DNA from: Chloroflexota bacterium
GTDB lineage: Bacteria; Chloroflexota; Anaerolineae; Caldilineales; Caldilineaceae
Length of the DNA stretch: 17,643 nucleotides
Reading direction: 5' to 3'
Assembly: GCA_003451595.1 (NCBI GenBank)
Contig: DMDA01000064.1
Coordinates: 69,860-87,502, forward strand
Part shown: one piece after another, positions 8,306-15,037 of the stretch
How the letters are laid out: each line of letters opens with the position of its first letter
How positions within the stretch are numbered: the first letter of the stretch is position 1
Notes under the pieces: model-generated
Database searches by the model: none
What the model saw: the letters and a program-made list of their open reading frames with translations, nothing else
Told to the model about the DNA's origin: nothing
Position numbers and translations under genes: made by a program

Positions 8306-8341
8306 AGAAAAAGAAACGGCGGCGCTATGATAGCACCGCCG
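8306..8341 (-). terminator. Strong Rho-independent terminator of the flavoprotein-osmC unit
   Basis: On the minus strand an 11-bp GC-rich stem (arms CGGCGGTGCTA and TAGCGCCGCCG, one G-U pair, loop TCA; 8317-8341) is followed directly by TTTCTTTTT (8308-8316). It lies 59 bp past the OsmC stop codon, the correct place to end that transcript before the lipoprotein gene. Confidence 0.88.
8327..8335 (-). promoter_or_regulatory. Extended -10 promoter embedded in the terminator hairpin
   Basis: The upper part of the terminator stem and its loop read TGCTATCAT on the minus strand, a TGn-extended -10 with five of six consensus bases. A weak TTCAAC lies 17 bp upstream. Transcription would start inside the descending arm, about 55 nt before the lipoprotein ATG. 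No better promoter is seen between the terminator and that gene, which otherwise would have none. Confidence 0.4.
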
Positions 8342-8399
8342 AATGATTTGTTGAAACTGCTGAACGCCTGCATTCAGGCAACGATCATGCTTCTTCCCG

Positions 8400-8819
8400 T
8401 CACGCTTCTTCGATAATCTCGTACTTGAGGGCGATCGGCGCCACAGCGCGCAGCATTGCTTGCGCCGGACAGTACTTCTCCTCGGACAACTGTATCGCTC
8501 GCTCAACCGCTGCCGGATCGATGCCGCGTCCGCGCAGAACGTAGGTAATCTCAATGGCAGTGAAGACGTGCGGATGCTGCGCGGCGCGCTCGGCGTCAAC
8601 CTTCACCGCAAAGCCGGTCACATCCTGGCGCTTCTTGCGCAGAATTGAGATGACGTCCATCGCGGTGCAGCCAGCCAGACTCATCGCCATCAACTCCATC
8701 GGACGCGAGCCTTCATCAGCGCCACCGACATCGGGGGCGGCATCCAGAATAATGGGGTGGCCACTGTCGGCGACGGCCTCGAACTTCATGCCACCTTGCC
8801 AGGTCACTTGCGCTTTCAT
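8400..8819 (-). CDS. OsmC/Ohr-family peroxiredoxin-like protein
   Basis: OsmC-family proteins reduce organic or fatty-acid hydroperoxides with a pair of cysteines in the cytoplasm. The 139-residue length is typical. Both active-site cysteines are present: Cys51 in ELMAMSLAGCTAMDV and Cys117 in LSEEKYCPAQAML. The conserved Arg-Pro-Met-Glu just before the first cysteine is also there (Arg39, Glu42). The N-terminal QVTWQGGMKFEA strands and the VKVDAE segment are family features. The start is ATG 8819 (MKAQVTW); the frame is open to 8888 but the extra residues are not family-like. AAGGA lies 10-15 nt upstream, a rather distant ribosome site. The flavoprotein gene is 87 bp upstream on the same strand. 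A thioredoxin-reductase-like enzyme next to OsmC suggests that it or its thiol partner re-reduces the OsmC disulfide; this is inference. Confidence 0.92.
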   Translation of the reverse strand: MKAQVTWQGGMKFEAVADSGHPIILDAAPDVGGADEGSRPMELMAMSLAGCTAMDVISILRKKRQDVTGFAVKVDAERAAQHPHVFTAIEITYVLRGRGIDPAAVERAIQLSEEKYCPAQAMLRAVAPIALKYEIIEEA

Positions 8820-8906
8820 CTTTGGGTCATCCTTTCCGTGATTCGCTTCTCTGAGTTTTGCCTGGCGCCTGCCAGAGACGTTGAGCACCCTGACAAGCGT
8901 TGATGA

Positions 8907-9911
8907 TTATTTCGACCAATCAACGGCCAACTGCTTGCGACCATGCAGTTCCTTATCGACCGCCATGGCCGCAATTGCGCCTTCGGCGGCGGCGACCACC
9001 GCCTGCTTGACATGATTACACAACACATCGCCCACAGCGTAGACGCCGGGCAGTGTGGTGCGAAACTCCTTGTCAACGACCAGACAGCCGCCTTCGCTAA
9101 TCTCGAGCTGATCCTGTACGAAATCCGTGATCGGGCGCGCGCCCTGCACGTAGAAGAAGGCGCCAGTCACTGGCAGCAGCGTCTCTCCCTGCCCGCGCTG
9201 CGCAATGCGCAATCCCTCGACATGGTGCTTGCCGATTACTTCCCGCACCACCGTGCCGAGATGCACCGTTACTTTGGGGTGATGGCTGATCTCCTCCACC
9301 ATATGCGCTGGCGCTTTAAGGTCTGGCGTGGGTGACAGCAAGTGTACGCGCTCGGCGAATCGCGTCAGGAAGAGCGCCTCTTCGATGGCCTCATCGTTGT
9401 TGCCTGCAACGGCGACTGTCTGCCCCTGGAAGAAGGCAGCGTCACACGTGGCGCAATAGGAGACGCCGCGCCCCAGCAACTCATCTTCGCCCTTGACGCG
9501 CTGCCCACGTCCCATCGAACCGGTGGCAATGATCACGGCGCGGGCGCTGTAGGTGCCGGCATTGCCAAAGATCAGTTTCGGCGTGCTCGTCAGATCGACC
9601 GCCTGCACCTTATCCTGGATGAAGCGAGCGCCAAAAGATTCGGCCTGTTCGCGCATCCTTTGCAGCAGTTCAGCGCCGCTGATTTCGCCAACGACGCCCG
9701 GATAGTTGGCGATCTTGGCTGTAATGCCCAACGCGCCAGCGGTTAGTCCCTTATCGATGACGGCGGTTTTCAGCTCCGCGCGCGCGGTGTACATCGCTGC
9801 CGTCGCCCCTGCTGGCCCGCCGCCAATGATGACGACATCATACTCGTGTTCAGACGCTTCCGAGCCATTCACGCCCGGTTCCGCGCCATTCAGGTTGAAA
9901 TGAAAGTCCAT
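8907..9911 (-). CDS. Thioredoxin-reductase-like flavoprotein with altered NADPH-binding motifs
   Basis: This 334-residue protein has the low-molecular-weight thioredoxin reductase fold. The FAD domain begins DVVIIGGGPAGATAAMY (25-41), the redox-active disulfide is CATC at Cys153/Cys156 in VSYCATCDAAF, and the C-terminal FAD motif is YAVGDVL (291-297). The middle domain is unusual. The glycine-rich loop that is normally GGGNTA or GGGDSA reads GNNDEA (170-175). The HRRxxxR stretch that binds the 2'-phosphate of NADPH is replaced by LLSPTPDLK (191-199). Electron donor therefore may not be NADPH; ferredoxin-dependent clostridial relatives also lack these motifs. An extra 22-residue N-terminal extension precedes the Rossmann fold. 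The ATG has AGGAGG (9921-9926) 9 bp upstream. OsmC follows after 87 bp. Confidence 0.9.
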   Translation of the reverse strand: MDFHFNLNGAEPGVNGSEASEHEYDVVIIGGGPAGATAAMYTARAELKTAVIDKGLTAGALGITAKIANYPGVVGEISGAELLQRMREQAESFGARFIQDKVQAVDLTSTPKLIFGNAGTYSARAVIIATGSMGRGQRVKGEDELLGRGVSYCATCDAAFFQGQTVAVAGNNDEAIEEALFLTRFAERVHLLSPTPDLKAPAHMVEEISHHPKVTVHLGTVVREVIGKHHVEGLRIAQRGQGETLLPVTGAFFYVQGARPITDFVQDQLEISEGGCLVVDKEFRTTLPGVYAVGDVLCNHVKQAVVAAAEGAIAAMAVDKELHGRKQLAVDWSK

Positions 9912-9960
9912 ATTCCGTAGCCTCCTGGGGAGTTAGATGCACGGACAACGGGTTGGTTAC

Positions 9961-10067
9961 AAGGAGAAGGGGGAGACAGGAGAACGGCAAAGAGGAGAAG
10001 ACAAGGAAGAAAGAGAGACGCCCCTCCTTCACTCCCCATCTCCAATCCCCTCACCTCTCAATTCCCT
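9961..10067. other. Purine-rich then pyrimidine-rich spacer
   Basis: On the plus strand 9961-10020 is about 92% purine and 10021-10067 about 85% pyrimidine. The halves are loosely complementary, so the transcript of either strand could fold into a long imperfect hairpin, and the DNA could adopt triplex-type structure. It occupies the gap between the hemolysin III stop and the flavoprotein start. No clear promoter or gene is seen in it. Confidence 0.6.
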
Positions 10068-10728
10068 AATCACCCAGTGGGATCACAAAGTAATAGACCG
10101 ACAGGAAATGCAAAATACTCCCGGCGAGGACGAAGAGGTGCCAGATGGCATGGTTGAAGGGGATTGCTTTCACTCTAAAGAAGATAGTGCCAACGGAATA
10201 GGCAATGCCGCCGCCGAGCAACAGCGCGATCCCGGTGGGCGGCAAGTTATTGGCGATCTCGAAAGCAGCGAGCAGCCCTAGCCACCCCATGCCCAGATAG
10301 GTGAGCAACGAAACTATCTGAAAACGCCCAACAAAGAAAATCTTGAAGATGATCCCTGCAACCGCTAGCGACCAGACAATCGCCATAATGACGGCGCCGA
10401 GGCGATCGCCGATCACAAGCAACGTGTATGGAGTGTACGTGCCAGCAATCAGCAGATAAATGGCGCAGTGATCGACGATGCGAAGCACGCGCTTGGCGCC
10501 ATCATGGGGGATGGCATGGTAAAAGGTGGACGCAGAAAAGAGCAGAATGATGCTGATGCCATAGACAACAACACTGGCCAGGATCACACTACTGTTAGAT
10601 TGCAGCGTCTTGACGACCAGCAATGCCAACCCAATTGCTCCCAGCACTACGCCGACGCCGTGCGTCGAGGCATTGAAGATTTCTTCCAGCACGGTGTAGC
10701 GATGGAAAGCAACGGCTTTGGATCTCAC
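10066..10728 (-). CDS. Hemolysin III / PAQR family seven-helix membrane protein
   Basis: The 220-residue protein belongs to the HlyIII group (YqfA/TrhA-like) of the PAQR family, integral membrane proteins thought to be metal-dependent hydrolases or lipid-homeostasis proteins; activity here is unproven. About seven hydrophobic helices are visible. Family motifs are all present: EEIFNASTHGVG near the N-terminus, LLFSASTFYHAI with the first conserved His, RIVDHCAIYLLIAGTYTPY, and the C-terminal FNHAIWHLFVLAGSILHF with two further His. These His/Asp residues are the presumed metal ligands. Length is normal. The start is GTG 10728, supported by AGGAGGAGG (10733-10741) 4 bp upstream. The gene begins only 19 bp after the tRNA-Arg 3' end with no terminator between, so it is probably expressed from the tRNA promoter. 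Confidence 0.93.
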   Translation of the reverse strand: MRSKAVAFHRYTVLEEIFNASTHGVGVVLGAIGLALLVVKTLQSNSSVILASVVVYGISIILLFSASTFYHAIPHDGAKRVLRIVDHCAIYLLIAGTYTPYTLLVIGDRLGAVIMAIVWSLAVAGIIFKIFFVGRFQIVSLLTYLGMGWLGLLAAFEIANNLPPTGIALLLGGGIAYSVGTIFFRVKAIPFNHAIWHLFVLAGSILHFLSVYYFVIPLGD

Positions 10729-10747
10729 CTTTCCTCCTCCTGAAAAG

Positions 10748-10821
<74 letters not shown>

Positions 10822-10833
10822 ACAATGACTGCA

Positions 10834-10862
10834 AGCATACGCAAAAGCGCAGCGGATGTCAA
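10834..10862 (-). promoter_or_regulatory. Near-consensus sigma-70 promoter of the tRNA-Arg gene
   Basis: On the minus strand TTGACA (10857-10862) is a perfect -35, followed by exactly 17 bp and TATGCT (10834-10839). Transcription would start about 6 bp before the mature tRNA 5' end. This is the strongest promoter seen in the window and likely also serves the hemolysin III gene downstream. Confidence 0.85.
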
Positions 10863-10989
10863 AGCGTGCCGGTGAAGATTGCAGGTCGCCTCTGCACTCA
10901 CGCTTTTGTCAACATCGGAGCCGACGGTCTCTGCGCCCGCGCCAACTACCAGTCACACGGGCTTTGCACTGTGCACCTCACTGGGAATG

Positions 10990-10998
10990 TGATACAAT
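10990..10998 (+). promoter_or_regulatory. Extended -10 promoter of the kinase-lyase operon
   Basis: TGATACAAT carries the TGn extension and a TACAAT -10 hexamer, 63 bp upstream of the FGGY kinase ATG. A GTGCAC sequence 16 bp upstream is a poor -35. The start site would be near 11005, giving a leader of about 57 nt. Confidence 0.55.
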
Positions 10999-11061
10999 CC
11001 CGGCGAAATCAACGCACTTGCTTTCATTGAACGCCAGCATCACCATCGCATTTCGCCATCT

Positions 11062-12657
11062 ATGTCGAACACGCCGCTTCTCCTTGCCATCGATCTTGGC
11101 ACATCCGGCCCCAAGGTTGCGCTCTACACGGCGACGGGTGAGCTGCTTGCTGGCGCCAGTGCGCCAACCCCGCTGATCTTCCTGCCCAATGGCGGCGTTG
11201 AACAAGCGCCAGCGGTGTGGTGGGAGGCAATCTGCACGGCGACGCAGCGCGTGCTCGCTACGGTGGATGGCGCCGCCGCCCGCGTCACCGGCATCGGTGT
11301 GACGACGCAGTGGTCCGGCACCGTACCGCTTGGCGCCGATGGCAAGCCAGTTGGCAATGCCATTATCTGGATGGATGCGCGCGGCGCTCGCCACATTCGC
11401 CAGGTCACAGGCGGCTTTCCTACCTTCGCCGGCTACGGTGCTCGCAAGCTGTGGACGTGGCTGCGCAAGACCGGCGGCATTCCCGGTCATTCCGGCAAAG
11501 ACTCGATCGCTCATATCCTCTATCTGCGCCAGGAAGAACCCGATCGCTATGCCGCCACCCTGAAGTTTCTCGAACCCAAAGACTACATCAACTACAAGTT
11601 GACCGGGCGCATGGTCTCCACCGGTGAGACCATGACCCTGCATTGGATCACCGACAACCGCACCATCGACCACATTCACTACGACGATGAATTGCTGCGG
11701 CTGGCCGGTCTCGAGCGCGCCAGGTTGCCCGACGAACTGTTGCGCTCGATCGACGTCGTCGGGACTTTGACGCCCGCTGCCGCCGCCGACCTGGGGCTGA
11801 GCACGCAGGTCAAGGTGGTGGCCGGTGCGCCCGACATCCACACGGCTGCGGTTGGCTCCGGCGCGGTCGCCGACTTCGCGGCTCACTGCTATATCGGCAC
11901 CTCCGCCTGGCTCAGTTGCCACGTTCCCTTTAAGCGAACCGATATTCTACACAACATGGCGGCGCTGCCTTCTGCGCTGCCTGGGCGCTATCTGCTGATC
12001 AACGAACATGAGATTGCTGGCGCCGCGTTGAACTTCCTGCGCGACCGCATCTTCTTCGCCGATGATGCACTGATGCGCAATCCGCCGCCAGAGGATGTCT
12101 TTGCCCGCCTCGAAGCTGCTGCAGCAGCAGCGCCGCCCGGCAGCAACCGCGTGCTCTTTACGCCCTGGCTCAATGGCGAGCGCTCGCCAGTGGATGATCA
12201 TACCGTGCGCGGCGGTTGGCACAATCTCTCGCTGCGCACCACCCGCCATGACCTGGTGCGTAGCGTCTATGAGGGTGTGGCGCTCAATGCACGGTGGCTC
12301 CAGGTCTACGTCGAAAAGTTCATCCGCCGCCCCCTGACGGAAGTGCGCATGGTCGGCGGTGGTGCGCGTTCCGACCTGTGGTGTCAGCTTCACGCCGACG
12401 TATTGCAGCGCCCAGTCTTGCAAGTTGCCGATCCGCTGCACGTCAACACGCGCGGCGCGGCCTTTCTGGCTGCAGTCGGTTTGGGCTATCTACGCCTGGA
12501 CGAACTGGCCGCGCTTACACCCGTCGCCCATCGCTACGAACCACGTCCGGCGTTGGCTGCCTTGTACGACGAACTCTTCGGCGAATTCGTTGCCATTTAC
12601 CGCCGGACACATTCCATCTATCGCCGCCTGAACCACGGTCACGAAAGCGAGGTCTGA
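11062..12657 (+). CDS. FGGY-family carbohydrate kinase (xylulokinase-like)
   Basis: FGGY kinases phosphorylate sugars or polyols with ATP in the cytoplasm. The 531-residue protein starts with the phosphate-binding LLLAIDLGTSGPKVALY (residues 7-22). It has the WWEAI helix, the GIGVTTQWSGTV strand and IIWMDARGAR. In the second domain GAPDIHTAAVGSG holds the likely catalytic base Asp258, and MVGGGARSDLWCQLHADVLQRP (430-451) is the adenosine-binding signature, followed by the RGAAFLAAVG helix. It is about 45 residues longer than E. coli XylB. The substrate is not determined; xylulose is only the nearest familiar one. No ribosome binding site is visible before the ATG. It is the first gene of an operon; the PLP lyase begins 3 bp after its stop. 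Confidence 0.92.
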   Translation: MSNTPLLLAIDLGTSGPKVALYTATGELLAGASAPTPLIFLPNGGVEQAPAVWWEAICTATQRVLATVDGAAARVTGIGVTTQWSGTVPLGADGKPVGNAIIWMDARGARHIRQVTGGFPTFAGYGARKLWTWLRKTGGIPGHSGKDSIAHILYLRQEEPDRYAATLKFLEPKDYINYKLTGRMVSTGETMTLHWITDNRTIDHIHYDDELLRLAGLERARLPDELLRSIDVVGTLTPAAAADLGLSTQVKVVAGAPDIHTAAVGSGAVADFAAHCYIGTSAWLSCHVPFKRTDILHNMAALPSALPGRYLLINEHEIAGAALNFLRDRIFFADDALMRNPPPEDVFARLEAAAAAAPPGSNRVLFTPWLNGERSPVDDHTVRGGWHNLSLRTTRHDLVRSVYEGVALNARWLQVYVEKFIRRPLTEVRMVGGGARSDLWCQLHADVLQRPVLQVADPLHVNTRGAAFLAAVGLGYLRLDELAALTPVAHRYEPRPALAALYDELFGEFVAIYRRTHSIYRRLNHGHESEV

Positions 12658-12660
12658 GCA

Positions 12661-14172
12661 ATGTCACGGCTCCCTGGCTTGTTGAGTAAGCTGCCGCCCT
12701 CCGTCGCCCATTTTGTCGAGGGCGTGCTACAGCGCGTCCCCGCGCTGCGCCATCAACTCGACCGCCAGTACGACGCACTGGTCACCGATCTTGACGCAGC
12801 GCTGCATCCCTATCGTGGGCGGCTGCCGGCCTACACACGGTTGCCGGCACAGGGGCGCGACCGCGCCGACATCCTGGCGGAGATGGCGACGCTTCAACAA
12901 GAAGAGCAGACTCGTTGGCGCGCTGGCTACGTCTCCGGTGCCGTCTATCACGGCGACTCTGAGCACATCGACTTTCTCAATCGCGTCTACGCCCTCAATT
13001 CGCAGAGCAACCCGCTGCACTTCGATCTCTGGCCCAGCACGGTGAAATATGAAGCGGAGATTGTCGCCATGACGGCGCATCTGCTGGGCGCCGCCAACAC
13101 GCCGGATGCCATCGTGGGCACGGTGACTTCTGGCGGCACCGAGAGCATTCTCCTGGCAATGCGCAGCTACCGGGATCGCGGGCGGCGCGAGCGCGGCATC
13201 ACGCGCGCACGCATTGTGGCGCCGACGACGGCGCACGCGGCTTTCGACAAAGCCGCCCAATCGTTCGACATGGAACTGGTGCGCGTGGCGGTCGATGCCG
13301 ACTATCGCGCCGATGTCGAAGACATGGCCGCCGCCATCGACCGCAACACAGTGGCATTGGTCGGCTCCGCGCCCTCCTTCCCGCACGGCGTCGTCGATCC
13401 GATTCCAGCGCTGGCGGAGCTGGCTCAGACAAAGGGCATCGGGCTGCATGTCGATGCCTGTCTGGGCGGCTTCGTGCTGCCTTTTGCGCGTGAGCTGGGC
13501 TACGACGCGCCCGACTTCGACTTTCGGCTGCCCGGCGTCACCTCGATGTCCGCCGATACGCACAAATATGGCTATGCCGCCAAAGGCACATCCGTTGTAC
13601 TTTATCGGGGCGAGGCGCTGCGCCGCAATCAGTACTACGCCGTGGCGAACTGGCCGGGCGGTCTCTACTTTTCGCCCACGCTGGCGGGCAGTCGTCCGGG
13701 TGCATTAAGCGCTGCATGCTGGGCAGCCATGGTCAGTATGGGCGAAAGCGGCTATCGCGCTGCCGCCGCCAGCATTCTGGCCACAGCGCAGTATATCCGT
13801 CGCACCATCGAGCGCATGCCCGACCTGGTGGTGCTGGGCGACCCCCTCTTCGTCATTGCGTTCACCTCGCGCACCCTCGACATCTACCGCGTGCTCGATG
13901 CCATGACGGCGCGCGGCTGGAGCCTTAACGGGTTGCACCGACCGGCGGCGATTCATCTCTGCGTCACGCTGCGCCATACCGAGCCAGGCGTAGCGCAGCG
14001 TTTCCTGGATGATCTGGCGGAGGCAGTGGCAACTGTCAAGGTGCAGCCAGCCGCAAAGGGTGGCATGGCGCCGGTCTACGGCATGGCCGCCACCCTGCCA
14101 ATGCACGGTTTGGTCGAGGAGTTGCTGAAACGCATCGTGGACGCGCTCTATCGGGTGGAGCAACCACAGTAG
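12661..14172 (+). CDS. Sphingosine-1-phosphate-lyase-like PLP-dependent enzyme
   Basis: The 503-residue protein matches the sphingosine-1-phosphate lyase branch of the group II PLP decarboxylases. Eukaryotic and the few studied bacterial members cleave a phosphorylated long-chain base to an aldehyde and phosphoethanolamine. Family features in order: SGAVYHGDSEHIDFLNRVY (92-110), NPLHFDLWPSTVKYEAEIV (117-135), the PLP-phosphate loop GTVTSGGTES (153-162), Asp265 in VDACLGG pairing with the PLP ring, and SADTHKYGYAAKGTSVVLYR (297-316) with the PLP-binding Lys302. Length equals the soluble bacterial enzymes; there is no N-terminal membrane anchor. ATG follows the kinase stop by 3 bp, with GCGAGG inside the kinase end as ribosome site, so the two are translationally coupled. 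True substrate could be another phosphorylated amino alcohol or a related amine. Confidence 0.88.
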   Translation: MSRLPGLLSKLPPSVAHFVEGVLQRVPALRHQLDRQYDALVTDLDAALHPYRGRLPAYTRLPAQGRDRADILAEMATLQQEEQTRWRAGYVSGAVYHGDSEHIDFLNRVYALNSQSNPLHFDLWPSTVKYEAEIVAMTAHLLGAANTPDAIVGTVTSGGTESILLAMRSYRDRGRRERGITRARIVAPTTAHAAFDKAAQSFDMELVRVAVDADYRADVEDMAAAIDRNTVALVGSAPSFPHGVVDPIPALAELAQTKGIGLHVDACLGGFVLPFARELGYDAPDFDFRLPGVTSMSADTHKYGYAAKGTSVVLYRGEALRRNQYYAVANWPGGLYFSPTLAGSRPGALSAACWAAMVSMGESGYRAAAASILATAQYIRRTIERMPDLVVLGDPLFVIAFTSRTLDIYRVLDAMTARGWSLNGLHRPAAIHLCVTLRHTEPGVAQRFLDDLAEAVATVKVQPAAKGGMAPVYGMAATLPMHGLVEELLKRIVDALYRVEQPQ

Positions 14173-14225
14173 CACAGGCGCGCCTGCATGACCCAGCGGT
14201 GCGTATCGCCGGGAGGAGCAATGAC

Positions 14226-14897
14226 TTGGGCAAATTGATCGCCGTCATCGGCAATACGGCGGCAGGCAAGACGACGCTGGTCAAAGCACTGTCCGTCGCC
14301 GCACCCTTTGTCACCGGGTTGGAGCAGCACGCCGAACGCCCCTTTCAGCAAGCGCTGGCGGACGACCTCAAAGCGGGTGGTGCACAACGCCTGCGGTATG
14401 CCCTCGCCAATCAGATCGACTACCTGCTGCTGCGCGCCGAGCAAGAACAGACAATCCGCCGTCAGCCTGGCGTCGGCCTGGTCGATGGCGGATTGGACGA
14501 AGACTTCTTTGTCTTTTCCCGTCACTTCCACGCCCTCGGCTATCTCAGCACCAACGAACAGGCATTATGTGAACGCTTCTATCGCTATGTGCGATCCGTG
14601 CAGCCGCCGCCCGATCTGTTTATTTACCTGACAGCGCCATTGGAGGTGCTGCGCGCCCGCTTTCTGCACCGTCGTCGCACCGTAGAGATCGCTACGGCCG
14701 CGCACCTGGCGCAATTGCAAGATCAGGTCGACGACTGGGTGGCAACGATCGAGCGCGCACACCTGCTCGTAGTTGACGCCACCCAGGATTTTACATCGCC
14801 GGCAGCATTGACCAAGCTGCTAACCGAGCTTGGGCAACGGCGCCTCTTGCCCAACCAGGCGCATCGGGACGAAAATGCCGCACCAATCGCGACGTAA
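14226..14897 (+). CDS. Deoxynucleoside-kinase-like protein
   Basis: A 223-residue P-loop kinase of the deoxyadenosine/deoxyguanosine/deoxycytidine kinase family, which phosphorylates nucleosides in salvage. The Walker A loop is GNTAAGKT (9-16). GLEQHAERPF follows (31-40), where the family has its catalytic Glu. PPDLFIYLTAPLEVLRARFLHRRRTVE (about 128-154) is the typical strand plus LID arginines. The family's ERS/DRS motif is replaced by DGGLDED (87-93), so substrate or activity may differ. The start is best placed at TTG 14226, 7 bp after GGGAGGAG (14211-14218), which puts the P-loop at the usual position. GTG 14199 is an in-frame alternative, and the ATG at 14221 is out of frame. It is 53 bp after the lyase stop, probably in the same operon. 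Confidence 0.82.
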   Translation: MGKLIAVIGNTAAGKTTLVKALSVAAPFVTGLEQHAERPFQQALADDLKAGGAQRLRYALANQIDYLLLRAEQEQTIRRQPGVGLVDGGLDEDFFVFSRHFHALGYLSTNEQALCERFYRYVRSVQPPPDLFIYLTAPLEVLRARFLHRRRTVEIATAAHLAQLQDQVDDWVATIERAHLLVVDATQDFTSPAALTKLLTELGQRRLLPNQAHRDENAAPIAT

Positions 14898-14923
14898 CTG
14901 CGCCGCGAAACCCAGCATCTGCA

Positions 14924-14953
14924 TTGCCCACCCGGCTTGACTCATGGTATAAC
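14924..14953 (+). promoter_or_regulatory. Promoter of the MFS transporter gene
   Basis: TTGCCC (14924-14929), an 18-bp spacer and TATAAC (14948-14953) preceded by TGG (extended -10) make a good sigma-70 promoter 26 bp after the kinase stop. The start would be near 14960, so the longer open frame beginning at TTG 14924 cannot be translated from this transcript. Confidence 0.65.
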
Positions 14954-15037
14954 GGCGCAATAGAACATTTCTACACCACCAACAAACGCCGGAAGATCAC
15001 AAGGGCTGGCTTCAGGCACACAAAGGCGTGCATCAAC

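Noticed and set aside
8267..8599. N-terminal extension of the lipoprotein to 8599
   Set aside because: The extension runs through the terminator and into osmC in another frame. The signal peptide and strong ribosome site fix the start at 8266.
8862..8875. Hairpin CTGGC-GCCT-GCCAG between flavoprotein and osmC as a terminator
   Set aside because: Only a 5-bp stem with no T run on the minus strand; more likely neutral, or at most an mRNA-processing structure.
12115..12128. 14-bp perfect palindrome in the FGGY kinase gene
   Set aside because: It is explained by GCT/GCA alanine codons of a poly-Ala stretch (residues 352-357) rather than by a binding site.
12661..14172. Glutamate or aromatic amino-acid decarboxylase identity for the PLP enzyme
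   Set aside because: The SGAVYHGDSEH, NPLHFDLWPS and SADTHKYGYAAKG stretches fit the sphingosine-phosphate lyase branch better.
14924..15037. TTG 14924 as start of the MFS transporter
   Set aside because: This TTG is the -35 box of the likely promoter, and the added residues are hydrophilic and unlike a transporter N-terminus.
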